DNA of 49,611 bases from NCBI GenBank assembly GCA_910578365.1, contig CAJTRC010000009.1, positions 1 through 49,611 of the forward strand. Direction: 5' to 3'. The translations under genes and the position numbers were made by a program. Each line of letters starts with the position of its first letter. Positions within the stretch are counted from its first letter, which is position 1. The notes beneath the pieces were generated by a model that was given only the letters and a program-made list of their open reading frames with translations, ran no database searches and was not told where the DNA came from. Positions 32,531 through 43,000 of this stretch are shown piece by piece. The stretch is from an uncultured Muribaculaceae bacterium. GTDB lineage: Bacteria > Bacteroidota > Bacteroidia > Bacteroidales > Muribaculaceae.

Positions 32531-34564
32531 ATGGAACCCAAACTGCTCACTCGTGCGGCCGACAATATCCGTGTCCTTGCTGCCGCAATGGTCGAACATG
32601 CCAAATCCGGCCACCCTGGTGGCGCCATGGGAGGCGCTGACTTTGTTAACGTTCTCTACTCAGGCTTTCTGGTAAGCGATCCAGACGACCCCACCTGGTT
32701 CGCCCGCGACCGATTCTTCCTCGACCCCGGTCACATGTCGCCCATGCTATATGCCGTTCTCGCCCTCAGCGGCAAGTACACTCTCGACGAACTGCGCCAG
32801 TTCCGCAGCTGGGGCAGCGTTACTCCCGGCCATCCCGAAGTTGACTTTGCCCGCGGTGTCGAAAACACCTCAGGTCCTCTCGGACAGGGTCACACCATGG
32901 CTGTAGGCGCCGCAATCGCCGAGCGCTTCCTGGTGGCCCGCTTCGGCGACACTATCGCCCACAAGACCTACGCTTTCATCAGCGACGGCGGCATACAGGA
33001 AGAAATTGCCCAGGGTGCCGGACGTATAGCCGGATTCCTCGGACTCAGCAACCTTATAATGTTCTACGATGCCAACGGTGTGCAGCTCAGTACCGATGTA
33101 GACGCTGTCGACACCGAGGACTATGCCGCAAAATACCGTGCATGGCACTGGCGCGTGATTGAAATCGACGGCACCGACCCCGTGGCAATTGCCGGAGCGC
33201 TCGAGCAGGCTCAGGCCGAAACCGAAAAACCGGTACTGATAATCGGACGCACCATAATGGGCAAGGGCGTCGTTACCGCCGAAGGCGAGAATTTCGAAGG
33301 CAAATGCTCTACCCACGGCCAGCCTCTTAGCAAATCGGGTGCCGATTACCGCCGCACCATCGAGAACCTCGGAGGTGACCCCGACAACGAATTCCGTTTC
33401 TTCCCCGAGGCGGAGGCTCTTTACGAGGCACGCCGCGCCGAACTCCGCGCCATCGTGGCCGAGCGCCGTGCCGCACATAAGGCATGGGCCGAGGCCAATC
33501 CGGCTAAAGCGGCCGAGCTGAGCGCATACATATCGGGCTTCGTACCTGCTATGGACTTCGAGCACATCGAACATAAAGCCAATGTGGCCACACGTACGGC
33601 ATCGGCCAACATCCTCGGCGAACTCGCCCGCAAGTGCGGCAACATGATTGTGTCGAGCGCCGACCTTGCGAACTCCGACAAAACCGACGGCTTCCTCAAG
33701 CAGACCCACGCCCTGGCCCACGGCGACTTTACCGGCGCATTCCTTCATGCCGGTGTGAGCGAGCTGACCATGGCCTCGATAATGAACGGCATAGTGCTGC
33801 ACGGAGGCATGATGGCCGGCTGCGGCACCTTCTTTGTGTTCTCCGACTACATGAAGCCCGCCGTGCGTCTGGCCGCTCTTATGGAGCTGCCTGTAAAATA
33901 TATATGGAGCCACGACTCATTCCGCGTAGGCGAAGACGGCCCCACACACCAGCCGGTAGAGCAGGAGGCACAGATTCGCCTGCTCGAGGAGGTGCGTAAC
34001 TTCGACGGCCGCCGCTCGATGCTGGTTCTTCGTCCGGCCGACAGCGCCGAAACCACTGTCGCTTATGAAATGGCAATGGAAGAGCAGCACCGTCCGACCG
34101 GTCTGATTCTGTCGCGCCAGGATCTTCACGACCTGCCCGTGGCCGAAGGCCAATCGCGCTACAAAGCCGCTCAAGGTCTGCGTCACGGCGCGTATACCGT
34201 GGTCAAGGCCGAAAACCCCGATGTAGTACTGGTTGCCAACGGTTCGGAAGTATCGCTGCTGTGCGAGGTAGCCGTGCTGCTCGAGGCCGAAGGCGTGAAA
34301 GCATCGGTGGTTTCCGCACCGTCGCCCGGCCTGTTCAACGACCAGCCCGAGGGCTACCGCCGCGAGGTGCTGCCCGCCGACGTGCCCCAGTTCGGTCTTA
34401 CAGCCGGCCTTACCATCACCCTTCGTATGCTCGACGGCTTCAAAGGCCGCGTGTATGGTATGGAACACTTCGGGGCCTCGGCGCCGTTCAAGGTTCTTGA
34501 CGAAAAATTCGGCTTCACCGCTCCGAATATATTATCTGAAATATTGCGTTATTTAGGCAAATAA
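32531..34564 (+). CDS. tkt: Transketolase
   Basis: 677 aa, TPP-dependent ketol transferase of the non-oxidative pentose phosphate pathway. N-terminal KSGHPGGAMGGADF with His28, DPGHMSPMLYA, GPLGQGHTMAVGAA, and the TPP/Mg segment running from S151-D152-G153 to N182, followed by a Pyr domain (THALAHGDFTGAFLHAGVSELTMASIMNG) and a transketolase C-terminal domain. The usual GDG is SDG here. Length is normal. The promoter at 32474-32505 and the terminator after the stop make it a single-gene unit. Confidence 0.92.
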   Translation: MEPKLLTRAADNIRVLAAAMVEHAKSGHPGGAMGGADFVNVLYSGFLVSDPDDPTWFARDRFFLDPGHMSPMLYAVLALSGKYTLDELRQFRSWGSVTPGHPEVDFARGVENTSGPLGQGHTMAVGAAIAERFLVARFGDTIAHKTYAFISDGGIQEEIAQGAGRIAGFLGLSNLIMFYDANGVQLSTDVDAVDTEDYAAKYRAWHWRVIEIDGTDPVAIAGALEQAQAETEKPVLIIGRTIMGKGVVTAEGENFEGKCSTHGQPLSKSGADYRRTIENLGGDPDNEFRFFPEAEALYEARRAELRAIVAERRAAHKAWAEANPAKAAELSAYISGFVPAMDFEHIEHKANVATRTASANILGELARKCGNMIVSSADLANSDKTDGFLKQTHALAHGDFTGAFLHAGVSELTMASIMNGIVLHGGMMAGCGTFFVFSDYMKPAVRLAALMELPVKYIWSHDSFRVGEDGPTHQPVEQEAQIRLLEEVRNFDGRRSMLVLRPADSAETTVAYEMAMEEQHRPTGLILSRQDLHDLPVAEGQSRYKAAQGLRHGAYTVVKAENPDVVLVANGSEVSLLCEVAVLLEAEGVKASVVSAPSPGLFNDQPEGYRREVLPADVPQFGLTAGLTITLRMLDGFKGRVYGMEHFGASAPFKVLDEKFGFTAPNILSEILRYLGK

Positions 34565-34578
34565 ACATAGGAAAGGTT

Positions 34579-34608
34579 AAAAAACTTGTCTTTTAGGCAA
34601 GTTTTTTT
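34579..34608 (+). terminator. Terminator of tkt
   Basis: aaaaaacttg (34579-34588) pairs with caagtttttt (34598-34607) and runs into a T tract, 15 bp after the tkt stop. Confidence 0.85.
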
Positions 34609-34763
34609 GCCTTTTTTAGGAAATTTAAAAAAAAAGGTGTAACTTAGCGCCTTGAATTTGCACAAAAACAATATCTGCACAGTTGGTGTTATATACATAA
34701 ATTGTGTACTATTTGCATTTTTACGGAAAATAAAAATATTTATTAACGTTAATATTCGATTCT

Positions 34764-35984
34764 ATGAAAAAAGCTACTCTTTTGGCTTGTGCCGCGCTGC
34801 TTGCCGGCCAGTCTATGATGGCTCAGAACAACTCCAACGAGGTGACCTATGTAGAGGACGCATCGCAGGGCCTGCTCATCAATAGCTTCAAGTCCAATTG
34901 GTTCATCACCGGTCAGGGTGGCGTGAGCTACTACTTCTCGCACGCCGATGTTCACCGCAAATGGAGCGACCGTTTCGCTCCCGCTGCCGGCCTTTATATC
35001 GGCAAATGGTTCACCCCTGTGTTCGGAGGCCGTTTGGGTGGCGAATACCTCGCTTGCAAAGGTCTTTCAGACTTCAATTCCGGTGTTGGTGTAATCCCCG
35101 ACCAGATGGTTGACGGTTACTACAAGACCTATGTAAACGAATTCGGTGTTGCCTTCGACCTGATGGTAAACCTTACCAACTGGTGGTGCGGCTATAACCC
35201 CAACCGCGTTTACAACGCTACCTTCTATGTAGGTGCAGGCGGCTACTGGTCGGTTGACCGTACATACAACCTCCAGAGCGACGGTACTTACGAAAAAGGC
35301 GACTGGAACAACTGCAGCGACCGCGTCCTTACCGTACGCGCAGGCCTTATCAACTCGTTCCGCCTCAACAAGCACCTCAACCTCAATCTCGACCTCCGTT
35401 TCAGCGGTCTTGACGGCCACATTGACTGCATGGCCTCGAACAACCGTACCTACGGCTCGCTTCAGGCATATCTGGGTCTGACCTACAACTTCAACCCCAC
35501 CGGCTGGTCGGCTCCCGTTGTACCCGTTTGCCCCGAACCCGAAAACTGCGACGAACTCCGCGCCCGTCTGTCTGCCGCCGATGCCCGCATCGCCGACCTC
35601 GAATCGCAGCTCCGCGACTGCCTCAACCGTCCGGTTGAAAAGGTTGAAGCCGAAAAGGCTCCCCTTGCCACCGTCTACTATCCCATTGGTGTAAGCCGCC
35701 TGACCCGCGAAGACCGCAACATTCTCGGCGCTATCTCCGAAGTGATGAAGTCGAACAGCAAGACCAACTATGTACTCACCGGTTGGGCCGACAACTACAC
35801 CGGCTCCGAGCAGGTTAACATCCGTCTGCGCAAGGCCCGTGTCGATGGCGTTTACAAGCAGCTCGTGAAGAATGGCGTTCCCGCCTCGCAGCTCACCGCC
35901 ACCACCAACAACGGCAGCCTCTGCGACCTTGGTGAAAAGTATGTGGCTCTCGACCGCGCAGTCACCATCGAAGAAGCTGAATAA
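34764..35984 (+). CDS. OmpA-family outer membrane protein
   Basis: 406 aa. A signal peptide (about 1-20, ending SMMA) is followed by an aromatic-rich beta-barrel domain (about 40-250), a proline-rich linker, a short coiled coil (CDELRARLSAADARIADLESQL, about 265-290) and an OmpA C-terminal peptidoglycan-binding domain (about 300-400). The residues that hold diaminopimelate appear present: Asp in TGWADN and Arg in RLRKARVDGV. It is expected to tie the outer membrane to the cell wall. Codons are strongly biased to C-ending forms, as in tkt and eno, which suggests high expression. A long AT-rich leader precedes it without a clean TAnnTTTG box. Confidence 0.9.
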   Translation: MKKATLLACAALLAGQSMMAQNNSNEVTYVEDASQGLLINSFKSNWFITGQGGVSYYFSHADVHRKWSDRFAPAAGLYIGKWFTPVFGGRLGGEYLACKGLSDFNSGVGVIPDQMVDGYYKTYVNEFGVAFDLMVNLTNWWCGYNPNRVYNATFYVGAGGYWSVDRTYNLQSDGTYEKGDWNNCSDRVLTVRAGLINSFRLNKHLNLNLDLRFSGLDGHIDCMASNNRTYGSLQAYLGLTYNFNPTGWSAPVVPVCPEPENCDELRARLSAADARIADLESQLRDCLNRPVEKVEAEKAPLATVYYPIGVSRLTREDRNILGAISEVMKSNSKTNYVLTGWADNYTGSEQVNIRLRKARVDGVYKQLVKNGVPASQLTATTNNGSLCDLGEKYVALDRAVTIEEAE

Positions 35985-36002
35985 TTCATCTGCCGAAAAT
36001 TT

Positions 36003-36040
36003 ACAAAGCGCTGCGTCAACTTTTCGACGCAGCGCTTTGT
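36003..36040. terminator. Strong hairpin after the OmpA-family gene
   Basis: A perfect 15-bp stem (36003-36017 with 36026-36040) with a short loop containing four T. The sequence after it is only moderately T-rich, yet its position 18 bp after the stop suits a terminator. Confidence 0.7.
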
Positions 36041-36132
36041 TCATATTATACTATTTATACTATTTCAAGTAGCCTCTAAAATCGGGCGGATATGCCGCAA
36101 CCTGCAGGGCAATTATTTATCTTTTTGCTGAT

Positions 36133-36885
36133 ATGGAACAGAATGTCGAATTTACCCATTGCTACTATCTCACAGCCGGCGAGGCCGGCGCACAGTCGTC
36201 AATGCCTCTGACTCTGCTGGTGCAGCGAGTTATCGAGGTCGCTACCGAGCACGCCAATGCCCTCGGTATAGGCTATGCCACACTTTCGGTGCATGGAATC
36301 GCCTGGGTGTTGTCGAAAATCAGTATCGAGATGCAACGTTACCCCGATATTAACGAGGATTACTGTCTTACCACCTGGATTGAAAGCTACAACCGCCGCT
36401 TTTGCGACCGCTGCTTTGCAGTCACCGGCGGCGACGGACAGCCGATAGGTTACATACGCACCATGTGGACAGCCATCGACGTTGAGCGGCGCTGTGTGGC
36501 CGACCTTACGGCATTCGAGCAGGACGCCTTTCCGGTGTCGTCCAGGTCGTGCCCTGTTGCCAAGCCGGTACGCTTACCAGCACTTCCGGCCGACGCCTCG
36601 GTGCAGGACTATACCTTCAAATACTGCGACATCGACTTCAACCGCCACGTGAACTCGGTGCGCTACCTGGCTCTGGTACTAAACCACTGGCCTCTGGACC
36701 ATTTCGACCACAACACCATACGCCGTATCGACATCTGCTACCACCACGAGTGCCACTTCGGCCAGACCGTGCAGCTGCGTGTGGCATCGCAGGGACACGA
36801 AAGCGAATGTGAGATTGTGCACGACGGCGTGCGTGCCGTAGGCCTGCGCATCAGCTGGGCTCCACGGGCCGTTACAGCGCGGTAA
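36133..36885 (+). CDS. Acyl-ACP thioesterase
   Basis: A 250-aa tandem hotdog protein of the FatA/FatB-like family. The first half opens with VEFTHCYYLTAGEAGAQSSMPLTLLVQRVIEVATEHA and WVLSKISIEMQRYP; the second half carries YCDIDFNRHVNSVRYL (about 163-178), where the Asn and His correspond to the plant thioesterase active site. It releases free fatty acids from acyl carrier protein. No signal peptide; cytoplasmic. It stands alone between the OmpA-like gene's hairpin and the LptD-like gene's promoter. Confidence 0.88.
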   Translation: MEQNVEFTHCYYLTAGEAGAQSSMPLTLLVQRVIEVATEHANALGIGYATLSVHGIAWVLSKISIEMQRYPDINEDYCLTTWIESYNRRFCDRCFAVTGGDGQPIGYIRTMWTAIDVERRCVADLTAFEQDAFPVSSRSCPVAKPVRLPALPADASVQDYTFKYCDIDFNRHVNSVRYLALVLNHWPLDHFDHNTIRRIDICYHHECHFGQTVQLRVASQGHESECEIVHDGVRAVGLRISWAPRAVTAR

Positions 36886-36930
36886 AATGTTAATTAGTAC
36901 AATCCCGGCCTTTAATAACTGAAATTTTCG

Positions 36931-36938
36931 TAACTTTG
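36931..36938 (+). promoter_or_regulatory. -7 box (TAACTTTG) of the LptD-like gene
   Basis: TAACTTTG, 22 nt before the GTG at 36961. No exact -33 TTTG at 19 nt. Confidence 0.6.
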
Positions 36939-36960
36939 TGGGCTTAAATGAAATCACAAC

Positions 36961-39693
36961 GTGCGAAAATCACCGTTATATATATTTTTATCCGTATTGC
37001 TGAGTGCTTTAGCTCCGGCCCTGGCTTCAGGTGCCGAAGCGCTCGGACTTATGGATGCGGCTGATACTGCGCGGGTTGATACCGTACCTATGCAGATGGC
37101 CGATACGACGGCTGCCGACAGCGCGGCTGCCGACACACAAGCTGTGGCTGCTGCAAAAAGCCGAATCGTGAACTCGCGCGTCGACCTCGATGCGGCTGTG
37201 AATTTCTCCTCGGCCGACTCCATGCTTATTGTGCGCCGCGACTCGACCTTTATGTACGGCAAAGGCTCGGTGAGCTACGGCGATATAAAGCTCGACGCCG
37301 AATGTATAGAAATGAGCCTCGAGGACAATACCGTCTATGCCACCGGACGTCCCGACTCCGTGGGCGAGCTGATAGGTAAGCCCGTGTTCAGCGAGGGAGG
37401 CACCGATTACGAAGCCTCGACCATGCGCTATAACTTCGAAACCGAGAAAGGCTATATACGCAATGTAGTCACACAGCAAGGCGAAGGATACCTCACAGGC
37501 GGCACCACCAAAAAGGATACATCAAATGTATTCTACATCAAGGACGGACGCTACACCACCTGCGAGGACCACGACTGTCCGCACTTCTATTTCAATCTCA
37601 CCAAAGCCAAGGTTACACCCGGCAGCAACGTGGTGACCGGACCGGTGTATCTGGTACTCGCCGGCCTGCCGCTGCCTCTGGCAGCTCCGTTCGGCTACTT
37701 CCCCTTCAGCGAAAAATACTCGTCGGGCGTTATCGTGCCCTCCTTTGGCGACGACTACAACCGCGGCTTCTACCTGCGCGACGGCGGATATTATTTTGCA
37801 CTATCCGACAATATGGACCTGGCACTTACAGGCGAGATATATACCAAAGGTTCGTGGGGCGTGAACGCACGCTCAAGCTATGTGAAGCGATACAAATACT
37901 CAGGCTCGTTCAACCTGGCTTACCTCAAGACCATTTACGGCGAGAAAGGCGACCCGGACTACTCGGCCCAGACCAACTTCCAGATTATCTGGAACCACAC
38001 CCAGGATGCCAAGGCGAACCCCAACATGAACCTCTCGGCATCGGTCAACTTCACCACCTCCGGTTACACCCGCAACGACCTCAACTCCTACTACTCACCG
38101 TCGTTTACCGAAAACACCAAGAGCAGTACCGTTAACCTCACATACCGCATACCTAACTCCAAATGGTCGTTCTCGGCCAACATGAACGTGTCGCAGCGCA
38201 CCCAGGACTCCACCCTGGCGGTGAGCTTCCCCAACCTTACCGTTACCATGAGCCAGATATACCCCTTCAAGCGCAAGCGTGCTGTAGGCGGCGAACGCTG
38301 GTACGAAAAAATACGAATGAGCTACAGCGGTCAGTTCCAGAACTCCCTGACAGCCAAGCAGAACGTATTCTTTAAAAAAAGCCTTATTAAAGACTGGCGC
38401 AACGGCTTCAAGCACTCGGTGCCCATCTCGGCCACCTTCAACATGTTCAACTACATCAACGTGACCCCGTCGGTGCAGCTCAACGACCGCATGTACACCT
38501 CGAAAGTGCGCCGCCAGTGGGACCCAAACGCCTCCGTCGAGGTCTGCGACACCAGCTACAGCTTATATAACGTATGGGACTTCAACGCCTCGGTTTCGCT
38601 CGACACCAAGGTATACGGCTTTTACCGTCCGCTGCCCTTCCTGGCCAAGAAAATAAAGATGATACGCCACGTCATGACCCCCTCGGTAAGCTTCAACGGC
38701 TCGCCCGACTTCGGCAGCAACTTCTTCGGCTATTACGGCAGCTATGACTATACCGACGCACAAGGGCGACAGCAGACACGCCGTTACAACTACTTTCCCA
38801 ACGCACTCTTTGGCGTGCCGTCCGAGGGCAAGAATGGCTCGGTGACGTTCTCGCTGTCGAACAACCTGGAAATGAAAGTGAAATCCGACGCCGACTCCAC
38901 CGGCGAAAAGAAAATATCGCTTATCGAGAACCTCAGCATCAGCGAAAGTTACAACTTTGCCGCCGACTCGCTCAACTGGTCGAACCTCAACACCTCGATA
39001 CTGCTGCGCATCACCAAGGGCTTTAACCTCAACCTCTCCGCCACATGGGACGTGTACACCTACCAGCTCAACGAAGCCGGCAACCCTGTGCGTGTGAACA
39101 TACCCCGCTGGAAGGCAGGCAAAGGCATCGGCAGGCTGTCGAGCACCGGCACATCGTTCAGCTACACTCTTAACAACGACACTTTCAAGCGCAAACCAAA
39201 AGACACCGACAAGGCCGACGACCAACAGAACACCGACCGGAGTCAGCCCCGGACCACCGGCGCCGACCGCGACCGGCAGGAAAACTCAGGAAATTCCGAC
39301 ATAGAGCTTACCGAGGAAGGATACGCCAAATGGACGGTGCCATGGAGCCTTACATTTAATTATAGTATAGGCTACGGCTACGGAACATTCAACAAGCAAA
39401 AGATGGAATACGATCCACGGATAACGCAGAACCTGAGCCTTTCGGGCAACATAAGGCCCACCAAGGACTGGAACTTCTCGTTCTCCGCCTCGTACAACTT
39501 CGACACTCACCGTTTGGCATACATGAACTGCAACATTTCGCGCGACCTCCACTGCTTTACCATGACAGCCAGTTTTGTGCCTGTCGGCCCCTACAAAAGC
39601 TATAACTTCCATATAGCGGTAAAATCGAGCATGCTCTCCGACCTCAAGTACGACAAACGCTCCAGCACTTCCAATGGCGTAAGCTGGTATTAG
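36961..39693 (+). CDS. lptD: LptD-like LPS-assembly outer membrane protein
   Basis: 910 aa with a GTG start and a signal peptide (about 1-25). After a low-complexity Ala/Asp/Thr segment (27-65) comes an OstA/LptA-like periplasmic domain (about 80-200: GSVSYGDIKLDAECIEMSL, TRGEGYL-like QQGEGYLTGG), then TTCEDHDCPHFYFNL and a large barrel (about 215-905) rich in alternating aromatic strands. This is the Bacteroidota form of LptD, which inserts LPS into the outer leaflet. A charged, disordered loop (about 740-785, KRKPKDTDKADD and similar) interrupts two late strands and is probably extracellular or periplasmic. Confidence 0.85.
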   Translation: MRKSPLYIFLSVLLSALAPALASGAEALGLMDAADTARVDTVPMQMADTTAADSAAADTQAVAAAKSRIVNSRVDLDAAVNFSSADSMLIVRRDSTFMYGKGSVSYGDIKLDAECIEMSLEDNTVYATGRPDSVGELIGKPVFSEGGTDYEASTMRYNFETEKGYIRNVVTQQGEGYLTGGTTKKDTSNVFYIKDGRYTTCEDHDCPHFYFNLTKAKVTPGSNVVTGPVYLVLAGLPLPLAAPFGYFPFSEKYSSGVIVPSFGDDYNRGFYLRDGGYYFALSDNMDLALTGEIYTKGSWGVNARSSYVKRYKYSGSFNLAYLKTIYGEKGDPDYSAQTNFQIIWNHTQDAKANPNMNLSASVNFTTSGYTRNDLNSYYSPSFTENTKSSTVNLTYRIPNSKWSFSANMNVSQRTQDSTLAVSFPNLTVTMSQIYPFKRKRAVGGERWYEKIRMSYSGQFQNSLTAKQNVFFKKSLIKDWRNGFKHSVPISATFNMFNYINVTPSVQLNDRMYTSKVRRQWDPNASVEVCDTSYSLYNVWDFNASVSLDTKVYGFYRPLPFLAKKIKMIRHVMTPSVSFNGSPDFGSNFFGYYGSYDYTDAQGRQQTRRYNYFPNALFGVPSEGKNGSVTFSLSNNLEMKVKSDADSTGEKKISLIENLSISESYNFAADSLNWSNLNTSILLRITKGFNLNLSATWDVYTYQLNEAGNPVRVNIPRWKAGKGIGRLSSTGTSFSYTLNNDTFKRKPKDTDKADDQQNTDRSQPRTTGADRDRQENSGNSDIELTEEGYAKWTVPWSLTFNYSIGYGYGTFNKQKMEYDPRITQNLSLSGNIRPTKDWNFSFSASYNFDTHRLAYMNCNISRDLHCFTMTASFVPVGPYKSYNFHIAVKSSMLSDLKYDKRSSTSNGVSWY

Positions 39694-39703
39694 CAGTAAA
39701 GTA

Positions 39704-39724
39704 GTGACGGCGCGACGCCGTCAC
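39704..39724. repeat. Palindromic repeat, copy 1
   Basis: gtgacggcg, loop cga, cgccgtcac: a perfect 9-bp stem just after the LptD-like gene. It shares gacggcgcgacgcc with the copy at 39779-39792, and the gacggc/gccgtc arms with the inner stem of the terminator at 7118-7137. Confidence 0.65.
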
Positions 39725-39776
39725 CCGCACACGTACTATACCCCTATTTGCAAAAGATACTACCCCTGCATACGAA

Positions 39777-39795
39777 CCGACGGCGCGACGCCGGC
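39777..39795. repeat. Palindromic repeat, copy 2
   Basis: ccgacggcgcgacgccggc. The core stem is cggcg/cgccg around cga; the outer arm differs from copy 1 by a substitution that weakens it. Confidence 0.6.
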
Positions 39796-39899
39796 GCAAC
39801 ACACATGCTTTACGGCAGGAGTATAGGATGCCGCTTATAGACCTAAAAAAAACTTTTTGACAACTATTGTGTTAAAAGCGTGTTTTTTTTGGTTCTCAA

Positions 39900-39930
39900 T
39901 TTGGAATTTCACAAATTTTAATTACCTTTG
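39900..39930 (+). promoter_or_regulatory. Promoter of the SusC/SusD operon
   Basis: TTTG at 39900-39903, 19 nt, TACCTTTG at 39923-39930: a full consensus match. It predicts a leader of about 95 nt before ATG 40031. Confidence 0.85.
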
Positions 39931-40030
39931 CAATTGAATAGCATATCACTTTTTGGGCTATAATATCCAACTAATTGCTAAAAACGTTCTGACTCAATTA
40001 TTTAATCATTTATGTCTAATAAAATTTAGT

Positions 40031-43000
40031 ATGAAAAAGCTGTTTCTATTACTTCTGGCAGTACTGTCGGTCAGCTTGTGTGTGTCGGCTCAGACACGTA
40101 CACTGCGCGGTACGGTCGTGGATGCTACCAATGACGACCCCGTCATCGGAGCTTCCGTTCAGCCGGCTGGCAGCACTGAGGGTGTGACTACCGATATCGA
40201 CGGTAAGTTCGTTCTCGTCTGCCCGGCGTCAGTAAAAGAGATTACTGTGTCGTATGTAGGCATGCAAACCAAAACTGTTGCTGCCGAAGCGGGCGAAATG
40301 TTTATCGCCCTCGATCCTTCGACCGAAGTTCTTGAACAACTTGTAGTTACCGGTTACGGTACTGCTAAGAAAATCGGTTCGGTTGTAGGTTCTGTCGCCG
40401 TAGTCGGCGAGGCTACATTCGAGAATGTGCCTACCCCGACTTTCGTCGATGCTCTTCAGGGTCAGGTGGCCGGTCTGAATATTTATTCTAACTCCGGTGA
40501 CCCCTCCTCAGTAAATGCCAGTATCCAGATTCGCGGTACAAACTCGCTCAACGCCTCCAATACCCCGCTGTTTATCCTCGACGGCGCTCCCGTGTCGCCG
40601 AGCGTCTTCACCACGCTCAATCCTCAGGATATCGCAAGCATAACCGTACTTAAGGACGCCGCTTCGGTTGCCATCTACGGTTCGCGTGCTGCCAACGGTG
40701 TTATCGTTATCACTTCCAAAAAAGGCCGTTTCGGCGAGCAGGCTCAGCTTTCTATCCGTGCCAGCTACGGTTGGTCGCAGATGGCAGGCGACAACATGGA
40801 CATGATGAACGCCGACGAATATATCAAGTTCAGCCAGATGATTGGCAACAAGGTTCCCGATGAGGCATACGAACTTGTATATAAATATGGTGTAGATACT
40901 AACTGGCTCGATGAGTTCTTCGAATCGGCCGCTCCTACCTACAGCCTTGAGGCTGCTCTGCAGGGCGGTGGCGAAAAAGCCAGCTACTATGTATCGCTCG
41001 GTCACCTCGACCAGCAGGGTATTATTACCAAATCGGGTATGCGCCGTACCACTCTCCGTGCTACCGTCGACAGCAAAGTAAACGACTGGTTCCGCCTCGG
41101 TGCTCAGGTTAACCTCGGTTACACCAAGAACGAAACCAACGTATACTCGAACCTCATTTATAACGGTGAAGGTGTGAACCTCAACAACCCCATTGTTATG
41201 GCTCGTATGGCCCGCCCCTACGACTCGGCCAGATACTGGACCCGCGCAGCCGACGGCTCAATTCAGTTCGGCGAACGTGCCGACCGTCTGCTCTATACCG
41301 CTCTGTGGCGCCCCGACTTCAGCGAACAGTGGCGTGATTCGTACACCGACCGCGTTACCGCCAACGTAACCCTCAGCGAAACCATCACTCCGCTGGCCGG
41401 CCTCACTATCCGCGCACAGCAGAACGTTGACGCTTACGAAGCTCAGATTCACAACCGTATCCATCCCCACGCCGCCTCAATCGAAACTCCCTTCGGCAGC
41501 TTCCCCTGGGGTACTGCCATGGACGACGGACTCACCGCCGGTTTCAACCAAAAGCAGACCTCACGCTACTATACCTTCACCTATACTAACACTGCAGAGT
41601 ACCGTCATACATTCGCCGATATCCATGACTTTACATTCCTTGTAGGTGAAGAATCAATCATTACCCGTTCAAACGGTTTCGGCGCTTCGACCTTAGGTCA
41701 GTACAACGACCACTTTATGCTTCTCAGCAATGGTACAGAAATTACCATGTCGAACGTCGTTAACTCGATATCTGACGAAGTGTTCAACTCGTACTTCTTC
41801 AACCTCGGCTATTCGTACAACGACCTCTACTTCATCGACGCCAACCTCCGTCGCGACGGTTCGTCGAAGTTCGCTCCCGGCAACCGCTGGTCGACTTTCT
41901 GGTCGCTCGGTGCAATGTGGAACATGAAGAACGAAAAATTCCTTCAGGATGTTAAATGGCTCGATCAGGCCCGCCTCCGTCTTAGCTACGGTACCACCGG
42001 TAACGCCGGTATCGGCAACTATGCCTACATGGGCCTCGTAAAACCTTACACTGTTACTTATAACGGCAAGCCCGGCTGGGGACTTTCTTCGGTTGATAAT
42101 CCCAAACTTCAGTGGGAAACCGTAAAGGCATGGGACCTCGGTCTGAACTTCCGTGTATTCAATCACCTCACTGCCGATATCGACTTCTATCGCAAGGAAA
42201 CCTGCGACATGCTTGTGAATGTGCCCGTTTCGTACACTACAGGTTGGAGTTCAATCCTCCACAATATCGGTAACATGACCAACACCGGTGTCGACATCGA
42301 CCTTCAGGCCGACATTATCCAGACTAAAGACTGGTATTTCGGTCTGCGCGCAAACTTCAACTACAACGCCAACCGCATTACCTCGCTTTTCGACGGCATG
42401 GACCAGCAGGCATTCCCCAGCAGACTTTTAGCCTACACCGTAGGCCATGATGCTTCGGAATTCTACATGGTGAAATATGCAGGTGTTGACCCCGAAACCG
42501 GCGAACCCCAGTGGTACGATAAGGATGGCAACATCACCAAGGAATACAATGTAGAACGCGATAGCCAGCTCCTCGGCAAGAGCTGCACTGCTCCTATCAC
42601 CGGTGGTTTCGGCGCCGACGTGCGCTGGAAGGGCTTTGCTCTGCGTGCCGACTTTGCATGGGCCGCCAAGAAGTACATGGTCAACAACGACCGCTTCTTC
42701 CTCGAAAGCCCCTCGAGTGACAACGCCGCAAGCTACAACCAGATGACTACCATGTTCAACATCTGGACACATCCCGGCCAGATTACCGACATACCTAAGT
42801 TCGGTTCGACTATCCAGTTCGACGACCACCTGCTCGAAGATGCGTCGTTCCTGCGTCTGAAGAACCTTACCCTTATGTATAACTGCCCCAAATCGTTCAC
42901 CGACAAACTTTCGCTCAAGGGTCTGAACTTCCACTTCACCGGCCGTAACCTGCTTACTTTCACCGGCTTCACCGGTTTTGACCCCGAACCCGGCAGCAAC

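Larger units (their letters stand above)
39694..39899. other. Intergenic stretch with two related palindromes
   Basis: No gene. It holds two palindromes sharing 14 identical bases (at 39706-39719 and 39779-39792) and a near-perfect inverted pair (ctatacccct near 39736 and aggagtatag near 39819). The rest is unremarkable up to the SusC promoter. Confidence 0.5.

Noticed and set aside
39953..40030. Earlier start for the SusC gene
   Set aside because: The added 26 residues do not form a signal peptide, whereas ATG 40031 opens a standard one.
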